The notes under the pieces were generated by a model that searched no databases, was not told where the DNA came from, and worked only from the letters and a program-made list of their open reading frames with translations. Positions 1-8,230 of a stretch of 54,504 nucleotides of DNA are shown here, one piece after another (the first letter of the stretch is position 1; each line of letters begins with the position of its first letter). This DNA is from Planctomycetota bacterium (GTDB taxonomy: Bacteria; Planctomycetota; Uabimicrobiia; Uabimicrobiales; Uabimicrobiaceae): the NCBI GenBank assembly GCA_029260735.1, contig JAJDCR010000149.1:1-54504 (forward strand). The letters run 5' to 3'. The position numbers were made by a program, and so were the translations under genes.

Positions 1-756
1 TCTCTGGGATTAACTGCCGATGCCCTAAAGGGCATTTCTTCTTGGACTCTCTTACACCAGGGAATAAATTCCCTGGCTACGTGCCACTGCCGCATTCGCG
101 GCAAAAAGAAAACTCAGAAAACTTTTTACACATGCATCAAAGTTTAGGTAATATTATTTGGCAGCGGTTTTTGAAAAAGATGATCGAAAGCCGCGCATAT
201 GCTTATGCTCCGGGAGGGTAAGCATATGCCGCAGGGATGTGCTGGGCTCCTGATATTTTTATCTCGACACAACCCCGGCGCGGTAGGAGCACCCGTGATA
301 TAAAACGTTTTTTCAATATGAAACTTATGATTCAGTGAGTATTTTGAAATACCACCAGGAATTAATCACATCCCTGGTGCGGCAGGAGCCTTACTATCCC
401 CATAAAATAAGTCTTAGAACGGTTTTAGATAAACTTTTTTTTAAATGGTTTCAGATAAGTCAAAGCCCTTCATGGAACATGATGACTAGAACGGTTTTAG
501 ATAAAGCCACTGTTCTATCGAGCAATATTTTTGGACGGTTAAGTAATGCAAATACGCAAAACGATTCCTCATCGATTTTAATAGATAACATTTCGATAAA
601 ATACCTCTTTAAATAGAATAGATTAAACTTGGTGCGGTCAAAAATTTTGACCGCAAAGCTCTTTTGCTTTATATAAACCACAATTAAAGCATAATGCTGA
701 AGCCATGAGGAACCTTCTTCGTTGTAAAATCTTCTCGAAACTCGTCATTTGACTTC
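1..756. repeat. Gene-free zone of short palindromes and dispersed repeats
   Basis: I see no convincing gene here. The stretch is dense in small hairpins: GCATATGCTTA at 195-205 pairs with its exact complement at 219-229, and there are shorter palindromes in the first 110 bases. A 19-base direct repeat, TAGAACGGTTTTAGATAAA, occurs at 415-433 and 486-504. The text near 260-290 (acacaacccc...ggtaggagc) resembles REP-like units near 3445, 15419 and 28784. Short open frames here look like translations of repeats. This is probably a decayed intergenic island next to the clpC remnant. Confidence 0.5.
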
Positions 757-1280
757 TTAGTTAGTTCCTTCCCATAGTTCCGTTCCGACCAAAGTATATA
801 AATCATCGATAAATAAAATGATATTCTTCGAACGCTTTGCTTCTCTTATGGCTAATTTAATTCGCTCTTCAAGTTATCCCCGGTACATTGCTCCTGCTAT
901 CATAAGAGCTAAATCTAATAAGACAACACGTTTGTCTTTTAGAAAGGCTGGGACATTGCCCCGAGCGATTCTTTGGGCAAGTCCCTCTACGATTGTTCTT
1001 GGTTAAAGAGCAAAGAACCTGAATAACCTGAGAGATCTCTTTTTCTCTTCCTGCAACAGGGTTTAATTTTCCTTCCCTGGCCAGTTCCGTTAAATCACAG
1101 GCAAAAACATTGGCCGCAGGTGTCTCCAGTTTAACAGTAGAGTAGACCCAAAGCTTTCTATATTTTTCAATTGATCATCTTCTCCAAAAAACGCCAAAAT
1201 CTCCTGGCGCATCTTTTCAAGATTTATAGCCAGATTACTGCTCTAGCACGCTTCGTCAAAAGTTCAAATATGGAACTCAT
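757..1280 (-). pseudogene. clpC: Decayed ClpC/ClpA-type AAA+ ATPase fragment
   Basis: Read on the minus strand from an ATG at 1280, the DNA gives an N-terminal match to ClpC (MSSIFELLTKRARAVIWL). It then jumps to the end of the N-domain (INLEKMRQEILAFFG), and after a frame change gives DLTELAREGKLNPVAGREKE and VIQVLCSLTKNN. About 13 codons that should carry the Walker A motif (PVLIGEAGVGKTA in the family) are missing. The next frame resumes with IVEGLAQRIARGNVPAFLKD, then DLALMIAGAMYRG, a stop codon where the family has Gln, LEERIKLAI, and Walker B-like IILFIDD. The frame ends at 757. Frameshifts, internal deletions, a nonsense codon and loss of everything after the first half of AAA-1 show that it cannot encode a working unfoldase. 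It is probably the relic of a duplicated or acquired clpC; an intact copy should lie elsewhere. Confidence 0.85.
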
Positions 1281-1494
1281 CCTAGTTTTTACCTCATTAA
1301 AAAATGATTATTTTCACTTAGGGCGTATCTTAAATATGATAGCAATTTTTTTAAAAAAGGAAAACAAAAGAATAAGACAGGCATCTTACACATAGGAACG
1401 AAAAAAAGCTAAAGGCTAGGAAAAATAAGAGTGAAAAACACGCATTTGGATTTGCTTGCTTTTAAGGTACTGAATGCGTCTTAAAGTTGAAGAA

Positions 1495-1638
1495 AGAAAA
1501 GAATTTCACGCAAAGGCGCAAAGACGCCAAGGAGAACAAGAATGAAGACAAAAGATAAATTCGGAGAATTTCATAAACAGAAAGATTTTTTAGATCTTCC
1601 TTTGCTTTTCTTTGCGCCTTTGCGTGAAATTCTTTTCT
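1495..1638. repeat. 144-bp inverted-repeat (MITE-like) element
   Basis: Two perfect 29-bp arms (1495-1523 and 1610-1638) are inverted copies built around CACGCAAAGGCGCAAAG, flanking an 86-bp centre. This arm sequence is of the kind found scattered as a non-coding repeat in many bacteria; that statement is from memory. The element could fold into a long hairpin. No transposase is nearby, and no target-site duplication is obvious. A short frame across it on the minus strand only translates the repeat. Confidence 0.75.
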
Positions 1639-1800
1639 ACTCAAAATCCACCATAGTGCGTAAGAGACAAGATATTCTTGAATAAAAATTCACTAATAAT
1701 AAAATCTTCAGTTTGATACAATAATTTTTTTTTATCAAAATGGAAACTAAACTTAAAGGCGGCATGCAAAAAAATGCTTCTACTTCATAGGTGTTAAGAT

Positions 1801-2199
1801 ATGAATAACAAAAACTATACTTTACGAGTCGCTCGTCCGACAGATAATTTGGAAGCGATTGCTAAGATGTATTGCCAAGGGCTTGGGTTTCAAAGACTCT
1901 CTCAATTTCAAGACCACCAAGGTTTTGATGGTATCATCATAGGGCATCCTAAAGAGCCATACCATATTGAGTTTACTTCAGAGCAAGGTCATCAAGTTGG
2001 TAAAGCTCCCACTCGTGACCACCTTCTTGTCTTCTATATTCCCGATCAAAGGGAATGGGAAAAAGCTTGCCAGTCGATGATAAGCGGAGGATTTCAAGAT
2101 GTTTCGTCGTATAATCCGTTTTGGGACATTTCGGGAAGAACTTTTGAGGACTTGGATGGATATCGTATTGTTCTTCAAAATTCCTCTTGGACAAGGTAG
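1801..2199 (+). CDS. VOC (glyoxalase/bleomycin-resistance) family protein
   Basis: This 132-residue protein has the size and pattern of a single vicinal-oxygen-chelate unit with two beta-alpha-beta-beta-beta modules. The N-terminal half runs from LRVARPTDNLEAIAKMYCQG through GFQRL to PYHIEFTS. The C-terminal half carries LLVFYIPD, a helix (WEKACQSMISGGF), then RTFEDLDGYRIVLQN, the typical final strand with an acidic ligand position. It looks closest to the YycE-like group of small VOC proteins. VOC proteins use a divalent metal for lyase, dioxygenase or thiol-transfer chemistry, or bind drugs; the substrate cannot be told here. The start is supported by an AGGTG-like site about 10 bases upstream. 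It stands alone between repeat islands. Probably cytosolic. Confidence 0.8.
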   Translation: MNNKNYTLRVARPTDNLEAIAKMYCQGLGFQRLSQFQDHQGFDGIIIGHPKEPYHIEFTSEQGHQVGKAPTRDHLLVFYIPDQREWEKACQSMISGGFQDVSSYNPFWDISGRTFEDLDGYRIVLQNSSWTR

Positions 2200-2434
2200 A
2201 TTTTTCTTAGTGGCTTATTCTTATCCAGAAAGCTATAGGATGTGTCCTAAATAGAATTAGATATCAATTTTAGAAATCCTAGAAAATTCTTACTTTTATT
2301 TCTAGATACAACGTATAATATATAAGACTATTTATCTAATGATATTTAGGAGGTTTCCATAGACCTTCGAGGTGAATATACATCAGATGTTATTTACAGA
2401 GATTAATTAGAAAGTCGAAAATTAGGAAATTTTT

Positions 2435-2851
2435 ATGCCAGCAAAAGATATTTATCACGATGTTGTGAAAAGAGCTTTGGTTAAAGATGGCTGGGTTATT
2501 ACTCATGATCCTTTGAGACTGCGGTGGGGGGCAAGGGATTTGTATGTAGATTTAGGTGCAGAACAGTTATTAGCTGCTGAGCAAGAGGGAAAAAAAATAG
2601 CAATTGAGATTAAGAGTTTCGTTGGTCCATCTTCTGTAGCTGATCTTGAACAGGCATTAGGTCAATATGTTTTATACTATACTCTTCTTCATCGTATAGA
2701 GCCACAGCGAGTTTTATATGTTGCGATTCGCGAATCGATTTTTAATAGTTTATTTGAAGAACCTATTGGTGAAGTTTTGTTAGAAGATAAGCGCGTTCAA
2801 CTTCTTGTTTTTGATCCAAAAGAGGAGATAATTATAAAATGGGTAACTTAG
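2435..2851 (+). CDS. xisH: XisH family protein (fdxN-element excision factor type)
   Basis: The 138-residue product matches XisH along its length: MPAKDIYHD at the start, then a GARDLYVDLGAEQLLAAEQ segment and KKIAIEIKSFVG. The D39...E58-x-K60 pattern is that of a PD-(D/E)XK nuclease-like fold, which is the basis for suspecting nucleic-acid cleavage. In heterocystous cyanobacteria XisH and XisI are needed with the XisF recombinase for fdxN element excision. Most homologues, as here, occur without that element, so the cellular role is open. It overlaps xisI by 13 bp, which implies translational coupling. The pair is flanked by repeat-rich DNA and looks horizontally acquired. Confidence 0.88.
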   Translation: MPAKDIYHDVVKRALVKDGWVITHDPLRLRWGARDLYVDLGAEQLLAAEQEGKKIAIEIKSFVGPSSVADLEQALGQYVLYYTLLHRIEPQRVLYVAIRESIFNSLFEEPIGEVLLEDKRVQLLVFDPKEEIIIKWVT

Positions 2852-3174
2852 ATATTTATCGTCAAAAAATACAGGAAATTTTGAGTAACTATGCTGCTAT
2901 ACCTTATGCTTATGGTGAAATTAGTACTGAAGTTATTTTCGACCATAAGAATGATCGTTATTTGTTAATGACACTTGGCTGGGAAAATGATAGAAGGATT
3001 CATGGCTGTCTAATTCATATCGATATCATTGATAATAAAGTTTGGATTCAACGCGATGGAACGGAGAGTGGAATTGCTGTTGAATTTGAAAAGTCTGGCA
3101 TTCCAAAGGATCATATGGTTTTAGCTTTTCATCAGTCTGATATTCGTCAACATACTGGTTATGCTATTTCTTAA
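2839..3174 (+). CDS. xisI: XisI family protein
   Basis: This is a 111-residue XisI homologue. It starts with a helix containing YRQKIQEILSNYA, and the family signature follows in order: a DHKNDRYLLMTLGW segment, RIHGCLIHIDI, KVWIQRDGTE and a C-terminal FEKSGIPKDHMVLAFHQSD stretch. XisI is the obligate companion of XisH and probably binds it. The start codon lies inside the last codons of xisH (13-bp overlap), so the two are cotranslated. By analogy with other overlapping nuclease-fold/partner pairs, the couple could act as a toxin-antitoxin or defence-like module, but nothing in the sequence proves it. Confidence 0.88.
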   Translation: MGNLDIYRQKIQEILSNYAAIPYAYGEISTEVIFDHKNDRYLLMTLGWENDRRIHGCLIHIDIIDNKVWIQRDGTESGIAVEFEKSGIPKDHMVLAFHQSDIRQHTGYAIS

Positions 3175-3563
3175 AAAAACAATTAAATAGGAGTGAGGCA
3201 AAGAAAGTTTCACCCCTTCAGGACGATTTTGGTGAGGTCTTCCCTAACTCCGGGTTGCAACCCGGAGCTACTCACGTTAATCTCCTTTGGAGATATTTCA
3301 AGGATTTGGAGCTTAGCTTGACAGCCATGCGCTTTCGCGGGAATGAAAACACGGAAGGTTTTATCCGAACATTGGCCCAAAATTTGAGAGCGCACTCTGT
3401 AAAAAAGAATGATCCACGAAATTCCATACACTGAAAGTGTTACACAACCCAGCCCAGGGTATAGTGAGCCAAAGGCGAACGGTACCCTGGGTCACGAACG
3501 AGCCCAAAAGTAATATTTGTATCTTTTATCACGAAATTCCCCAGGCTTAGAAAGACAAAAAAA
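3175..3563. repeat. Intergenic repeat island with perfect palindromes and a REP-like unit
   Basis: No gene is seen. The stretch holds a perfect 20-bp palindrome CTCCGGGTTGCAACCCGGAG (3248-3267), a short one near 3285 (ATCTCCTTTGGAGAT), and a REP-like unit whose 33-bp core (3456-3488; AGGGTATAGTGAGCC then AAAGGCGAACGGTACCCT) recurs exactly at 15419-15451. The leading ACACAACCCAGCC also recurs at 28784. Such units are probably dispersed, non-autonomous repeats of this genome. Confidence 0.7.
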
Positions 3564-5690
3564 CTACAACACAAACAAACTAATCAACCACACCGACAAG
3601 GCAGAAACCGAGCCAACAATAAGTGTTCCGAGTGTCTGCAGCTTATATCCTTGGCTGACACTCATGTTAGAAAACTGGGTTACGACCCAAAAATAGCTAT
3701 CGTTGACGTGAGAAACAACCATTGAACCAGCTCCTATTGATATAACAACTAAGGCTTTTGCTGTTTCGCCGCCCAATCCTAAACCATCTAATAGGGGAGC
3801 GATTATTCCTGCGGTTGTTATAATGGCAACGGTTGATGATCCTTGGGCGGTTTTAATTGCAGCAGCAATGACAAAGGGTAGCAGAATACCTAACTGCGCA
3901 TCCTGTAGATGCGTTCCGAGAACAGCAGCGATATTGGAGTTTTGGAGTACTTTACCAAAAGCTCCTCCTGCTCCTGTGATTATAATAATGGTTGCTGCAG
4001 CAAGAATGGCTTCTCCGATCCATCCTTTACTTGACAACATCTCGCGCTCTAGTTTTTTCGGAAGTAGTAAGGCCAAAACTAGCCCACAGAGTAAAGCGAT
4101 GACAGGTTGCCCAAAGAATATAATCCACTGAGCGGTGGCTCCTTCTCCTAGGGGTTTGCTGGGAAACTTGGCGATCGATTGCAAAACGATGAGAATGATA
4201 GGGAGTATGATCGGAATGATCGAGCGTAAAGCGGAGGGACGATCTTGGGGAGTTGCGATATTCTGAGACATAGGAACATCTTCCAGCTCTATTTTAGAAG
4301 CGCACTTAATGGCAAAGAGCCATCCCGCCAATAAGGCAATAAAGCTGACAAGCAGTCCCCACATAATAACAAGCCCTAAGTCAGCTTTTAAAATACCGGC
4401 AGCGGCAACGGGGCCAGGGGTGGGGGGAACCATTGTATGCGTAACATAGAGCCCCAGACTAAGAGCGACGGCTCCTGCTGCCATTGAAATTTTTGCTTTT
4501 TTAGACAAGGCTTTATTTAAAGGGGAGAGAATGACAAACCCAGAGTCACAGAAAACCGGCATCGAAACAATATAGCCCACAATTCCCATAGAGAGGGGAA
4601 CGTTTTTCTCGCCGGTAATTTTCAGAGCACTTTCGGCGAGAGCATGGGCCCCTCCTGATTTTTCTAAGAAAGTACCAATGATTGTTCCAAAGAGAATAAC
4701 GATTCCGATGTAGCCGATCGTTCCACCAAAGCCTTTATTGATCGAATCGACAACTTTCAGCGGCTCCATACCCGATAATAAACCATATCCCAAAGCGACT
4801 AGAATTAGCGCCAAGAAAGGATGGAGCTGGAGTTTAGTTGTCGCTAATACAATAAATACAATAGCACCGAACAAAAGAACTAGGGGCATGAGAGAATTTG
4901 AGGCAGGAAAATGAGATACCACTACTAAACGTTCTTTGCGCTTTATTGTGTATAAATCATAGTTAGGAGAGTTTCGATCGAAAGCAATTCCTTGTCCATT
5001 GCTGTCAACACGCACTGTTTTTAAATACTGAAATTTTGTTTTTCCATTTATGAGTTTAAGAGCATAGAGTTCCGGTTCATCATGACCACTAACGTAGAGT
5101 AGACCATCTTTTCCCCAGGCACCTCCTGAGCAACTATAGGGTGCGAATTTTTGTACGATTACCTCAGGAAATTTCCAGGAGCCTAGAGCCTTCCAGCTAT
5201 CGTCGTATTTTACCACTGTGGTCATTTCGACCCCTTTGCCAGGCTCCCCACCTTTCTCATCATAATGAGCAAAGCAAACCCACCAAAAGCCATCGTATCT
5301 ATCAATCCAAGTGCAAGAACCCACCGGATTTTTAAAGACAATATTACTTTCATAGGCAAGAGTTTTAGCATCCCAAACTTCAACGGAACCTTCCATGGGG
5401 ATATTTGGCCAGTTAGAGTGAGCGCAATAGAGTTTTCCCTCTACAACAATGCCACTGTTCAAATGTATGATATGGGAGCTCTCATCCCAAACTTTGACTA
5501 ACTTACCTGTTTTTTTCTCATGCTTAGCAATGCTCTTAGTGGCAACAGTATAAACGTGCTCTTTATCAACGGCAACCCCTTGATGAGCTTGCTCTGAAGA
5601 TAAACTGCGAACTACGGGAAAATCAAATTCTTTCTCCTGGGCCACAGCACTCGCCCACAAAAACAAAATGCTTAGTATCCATTTTTTCAT
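3564..5690 (-). CDS. Beta-propeller domain fused to a GntP-family permease
   Basis: One uninterrupted 708-codon frame joins two unrelated parts. Residues 1-17 are a signal peptide (MKKWILSILFLWASAVAQ). Residues about 20-255 form a propeller-like secreted domain with repeated strand patterns (HVYTVATKSIAKHEKKTG, EGSVEVWDAKTL, GLLYVSGHDEPELYALKL). From about residue 267 (SLMPLVLLFGAIVF) onward is a full-length GntP/gluconate:H+ symporter of about 440 residues with multiple membrane spans and the family segments MPVFCDSGFVILSPL and VTHTMVPPTPGPVAAAGIL. GntP proteins import gluconate or related sugar acids. The propeller would sit in the periplasm and could capture or sense ligand. A GAGGAA site overlaps the stop of the upstream gene, so the two are coupled. 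A sequencing-induced fusion cannot be excluded, but the join is in frame without a gap. Confidence 0.85.
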   Translation of the reverse strand: MKKWILSILFLWASAVAQEKEFDFPVVRSLSSEQAHQGVAVDKEHVYTVATKSIAKHEKKTGKLVKVWDESSHIIHLNSGIVVEGKLYCAHSNWPNIPMEGSVEVWDAKTLAYESNIVFKNPVGSCTWIDRYDGFWWVCFAHYDEKGGEPGKGVEMTTVVKYDDSWKALGSWKFPEVIVQKFAPYSCSGGAWGKDGLLYVSGHDEPELYALKLINGKTKFQYLKTVRVDSNGQGIAFDRNSPNYDLYTIKRKERLVVVSHFPASNSLMPLVLLFGAIVFIVLATTKLQLHPFLALILVALGYGLLSGMEPLKVVDSINKGFGGTIGYIGIVILFGTIIGTFLEKSGGAHALAESALKITGEKNVPLSMGIVGYIVSMPVFCDSGFVILSPLNKALSKKAKISMAAGAVALSLGLYVTHTMVPPTPGPVAAAGILKADLGLVIMWGLLVSFIALLAGWLFAIKCASKIELEDVPMSQNIATPQDRPSALRSIIPIILPIILIVLQSIAKFPSKPLGEGATAQWIIFFGQPVIALLCGLVLALLLPKKLEREMLSSKGWIGEAILAAATIIIITGAGGAFGKVLQNSNIAAVLGTHLQDAQLGILLPFVIAAAIKTAQGSSTVAIITTAGIIAPLLDGLGLGGETAKALVVISIGAGSMVVSHVNDSYFWVVTQFSNMSVSQGYKLQTLGTLIVGSVSALSVWLISLFVL

Positions 5691-5696
5691 TGCAGT

Positions 5697-6155
5697 TTAT
5701 TCCTCATCAAAAAAAGATTCTGCTTCGCTTTCTATGTTTTTTACAATTACCTGGCTTAAAGGAAAATCAGAAGAAGAGGCCAATCCACTTACGTCTAAAA
5801 AATACCAAGTTTCTCCGTCTTTGATTTTTCCTTTGATGGGAAAGGTTTCTTTCAAATAAGAGACATAGTTGTCTAAGGAGGAAGGGTTCATTCTCATAGC
5901 TTTAGCAAGCCTTCTTCTGCTGGTTCCTCTTGCGACAAGTTTAACCGCCTCCATTCTTTTTGTATCGGCAGCGTACACGACTAAACTTTCTTTTGTAATT
6001 TCTTTCCAGCCGACATCATCCCCAAGCCATTCCAGAACCGTAATTTTATCTGCCTGTGCATCTGAAGAATCCACACTCTCAAGAGAAGAAGCCACTTGAC
6101 TTTGGAAATCGCCTTTTTGGTCTTTTGTGATGATGATAAATTTACGTTCGAGCAT
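5697..6155 (-). CDS. Uncharacterised protein with an HTH-like segment
   Basis: I do not recognise this 152-residue protein. The middle (about residues 72-108: AVKLVARGTSRRRLAKAMRM then NPSSLDNYVSYLKETFPIKG) reads like a helix-turn-helix of the kind that asks whether a step is allowed. It is followed by a short strand (GETWYFLDVSG) and an acidic C-terminus (ESEAESFFDEE). The N-terminus (KFIIITKDQKGDF) is a plain alpha/beta start. No signal peptide or membrane span is seen. It lies 15 bp after rlmD and 6 bp before the propeller-GntP gene, so the three are probably one transcript. It may regulate the transporter, which is inference only. Confidence 0.7.
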   Translation of the reverse strand: MLERKFIIITKDQKGDFQSQVASSLESVDSSDAQADKITVLEWLGDDVGWKEITKESLVVYAADTKRMEAVKLVARGTSRRRLAKAMRMNPSSLDNYVSYLKETFPIKGKIKDGETWYFLDVSGLASSSDFPLSQVIVKNIESEAESFFDEE

Positions 6156-6170
6156 TTCGGCAATACCCCT

Positions 6171-7580
6171 CTATTCACGCCGAAGTAAAAGAGCTACGTT
6201 TTCGACATGATGGGTATGAGGGAACATATCCACTGGCTGAACTCTCTCTAATTGATATTTTTCCTGCAAAACAGAGATATCTTTCGCTTGGGTCATAGGA
6301 TTACAGCTCACGTAGATGATACGTTTGGGAGCGATTCGCAAAAGCATCTTCAATACTTTCGGGTGCATACCTGCTCGGGGAGGATCGGTAATAACTATAT
6401 CTGGTTTGCCGTGCTCTTGAAAAAATTCTTCTCCCAGAATTTTCTCGGCTTGCCCGACAACAAAGTGGACATTATTAATCTGGTTCAGGCGGCCATTTTC
6501 CCAGGCATCTTCAATCGCAGTGGGGATACATTCCACTCCTACTACTTTCCTTACATCACGAGCTATATAGTGGGCGATGGTACCTGTTCCCGTGTAAAGA
6601 TCATAGACACATTCGTCCCCTTGAAAATTTCCCCAGCGACGAACTAGATTATACATTTTTTCGGTTTGCTCTGGATTAACTTGAAAAAAAGTCTGGGCCC
6701 GAACTTTAAACTCTAAATCGGCGATTTTTTCTCGAACAAAATCGCGACCAAAAACAAGCTCGACAGGTAAACCTTGGTAGTTATCGTTTGCTTTACTATT
6801 CACAATGTACTGGAGAGAGACAATTTGAGGAAATTGTTTTTGAAGGAATTCCATAAGCCCAGTAATTTTTTCGGGATCGGAGTAGAACAAAATAAGAACA
6901 ACCATAACTTCGCCCGTTTCCGTTGTTCGAATCATTAAATTTCGGAGGAGGCCTTCTTTTTTTATAATGTCAAAGAAGGATAGTTGGTGTTCTACAGCGT
7001 AGTCTTTTATAGCTAAGCGAATTTGATTAGATGGCTCAGGCTGAAGATAACAATTTTTAATATCAACAATCTTCTCAAATCGGTTGGGAACATGAAAACC
7101 AAGACCATCGTAATTTTCGATTTCCTGGCCGAGCTCTGTTTTTTCTAACCAACGCCGATTGCTAAAGGAGTAGTCTAGTTTATTGCGATAGTATTTGTGG
7201 GTATTGGCAGAAATGATAGGATCAAAAGTTAATTTATGGGTTTGAGCCAGCTCAGCAAAAGCTTCTTCGACTTGCTTTTCCTTGTAGTGAGTTTGTTGTT
7301 CATACTGAAGATTTTGCCAACGACAGCCCCCACAAGTACCAAAATGTTCGCAGAAGGGCTCTTTCCGTAAAGATGAGTGCTCATGAAAATGTAAGGGAAT
7401 GGTTTGGCGATATGATTTTTTTCGTCCCACTACTTTGGCATCAACAACGTCGCCGGGGAGAGTGTGCTCCATGATCAATTTTCTGTTTTCTGCCTCGGCC
7501 AAAAAATAGCCTTTGTAGAATTCATCAGAAACGCGCACTTGGGGATAAATTTTTGTCTTTTTTACTTTTTTTCGGCTCAT
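6171..7580 (-). CDS. rlmD: 23S rRNA (uracil-5-)-methyltransferase, RlmD/RumA type
   Basis: The product is a 469-residue SAM-dependent RNA m5U methyltransferase. It has an N-terminal TRAM-like region (about 10-60), a 4Fe-4S ligand set CEHFGTCGGC (Cys77, 83, 86) with a further Cys near DIKNCYL, and a C-terminal Rossmann domain with VYDLYTGTGTIAHY for SAM. The catalytic region has TDPPRAGMHPKV and IYVSCNPMT, whose Cys is the nucleophile. RlmD methylates U1939 of 23S rRNA in Escherichia coli; the exact site here (other family members modify U747 or tRNA) is not certain. I start at the ATG at 7580 (MSRKKVKK) because the 26 residues upstream are not family-like. A terminator at 7636-7664 separates it from dcd. 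Confidence 0.92.
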   Translation of the reverse strand: MSRKKVKKTKIYPQVRVSDEFYKGYFLAEAENRKLIMEHTLPGDVVDAKVVGRKKSYRQTIPLHFHEHSSLRKEPFCEHFGTCGGCRWQNLQYEQQTHYKEKQVEEAFAELAQTHKLTFDPIISANTHKYYRNKLDYSFSNRRWLEKTELGQEIENYDGLGFHVPNRFEKIVDIKNCYLQPEPSNQIRLAIKDYAVEHQLSFFDIIKKEGLLRNLMIRTTETGEVMVVLILFYSDPEKITGLMEFLQKQFPQIVSLQYIVNSKANDNYQGLPVELVFGRDFVREKIADLEFKVRAQTFFQVNPEQTEKMYNLVRRWGNFQGDECVYDLYTGTGTIAHYIARDVRKVVGVECIPTAIEDAWENGRLNQINNVHFVVGQAEKILGEEFFQEHGKPDIVITDPPRAGMHPKVLKMLLRIAPKRIIYVSCNPMTQAKDISVLQEKYQLERVQPVDMFPHTHHVENVALLLRRE

Positions 7581-7630
7581 TTGAGGGATCTTAATAATGA
7601 ATTGATTTTGGGCAGCAATAAAAAATGCAT

Positions 7631-7664
7631 GAAAAAGCACCATGCACGAGTTGTGCATGGTGCT
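7631..7664 (-). terminator. Rho-independent terminator after dcd
   Basis: Perfect 12-bp stem AGCACCATGCAC (7636-7647) with GTGCATGGTGCT (7653-7664) and a 5-base loop. Read on the minus strand it is followed directly by a short U-run (TTTTTC). It should end the kinase-dcd transcript before rlmD. Confidence 0.85.
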
Positions 7665-7685
7665 CGAAACAGTTTCAGTAAGACA

Positions 7686-8222
7686 TTATTTACTAGCAAA
7701 CTCTTTTAATCCTTGGTGTTGAAATTTTCCATGGTAATTGGCCTCACCAATAGTTCGTTGAAAAATGAACTGACAAACGAGAATTCCAGGGACAATTTCT
7801 AGAGGAACAGGGCCAAAATTACTCATTTCTAGAACTTGGTGGTTCGTAATTCCTGGCTGCATAAAGCTAGCTGAAATGTGAATGAGTAAACCAATGCGGG
7901 CAAATGTACTTCTTCCTTCTAGCCAACCACAAATATTTGAAGGGAGATGGATTTTTTCTTCGGTCATTCCGAGGATTGTTTCTCCAGGCATTAAAAGTAG
8001 AGTTTCTCCTTCGGCCAACCACAACCCTTCGGTAACTTTACGATAGTCTACTTCTTCTTCGATTACTCGAATGACTTTACGAGGCCCTTTAAAAATACGG
8101 AAAGCCGCACTTAGGTGGAGATCAACAGAAGCTGGTCCTACACACTTGGGGTCAAATGGAGTAATTTCAATTCTTTTGGCGTTAATTTCAGCTAAAATTT
8201 CATCTCTTGTTAGAATGCTCAT
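7686..8222 (-). CDS. dcd: dCTP deaminase
   Basis: This 178-residue enzyme converts dCTP to dUTP (or, in bifunctional forms, to dUMP), feeding dTMP synthesis. Visible family features are MSILTRDEI at the start, VGPASVDLHLS, the catalytic stretch WLEGRSTFARIGLLIH (EGRS at 102-105), and QPGITNHQVLEM with Glu132, the usual catalytic base position. A C-terminal GKFQHQGLKEF arm follows. A GTG at 8234 would overlap the kinase stop as GTGA, but the ATG at 8222 has a GGAG site and matches the family N-terminus, so I use that. Translation is probably coupled to the kinase gene upstream. The variant QPG in place of the more usual DPG suggests the archaeal-like subgroup; mono- versus bifunctional activity is not decided. 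Confidence 0.92.
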   Translation of the reverse strand: MSILTRDEILAEINAKRIEITPFDPKCVGPASVDLHLSAAFRIFKGPRKVIRVIEEEVDYRKVTEGLWLAEGETLLLMPGETILGMTEEKIHLPSNICGWLEGRSTFARIGLLIHISASFMQPGITNHQVLEMSNFGPVPLEIVPGILVCQFIFQRTIGEANYHGKFQHQGLKEFASK

Positions 8223-8230
8223 GCAAGCTT

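Noticed and set aside
335..616. A 93-residue plus-strand frame and its minus-strand overlap at 460-681
   Set aside because: They cross the TAGAACGGTTTTAGATAAA repeats, have poor composition and match no family I recognise.
818..1006. A 62-residue plus-strand frame
   Set aside because: It is the complement of the ClpC relic and has no ribosome site.
1462..1644. A minus-strand frame reading FHAKAQRKAKEDL
   Set aside because: It only translates the two arms of the inverted-repeat element.
3210..3431. A minus-strand frame containing SSGLQPGVREDL
   Set aside because: The text is the translation of the palindromic repeat island.
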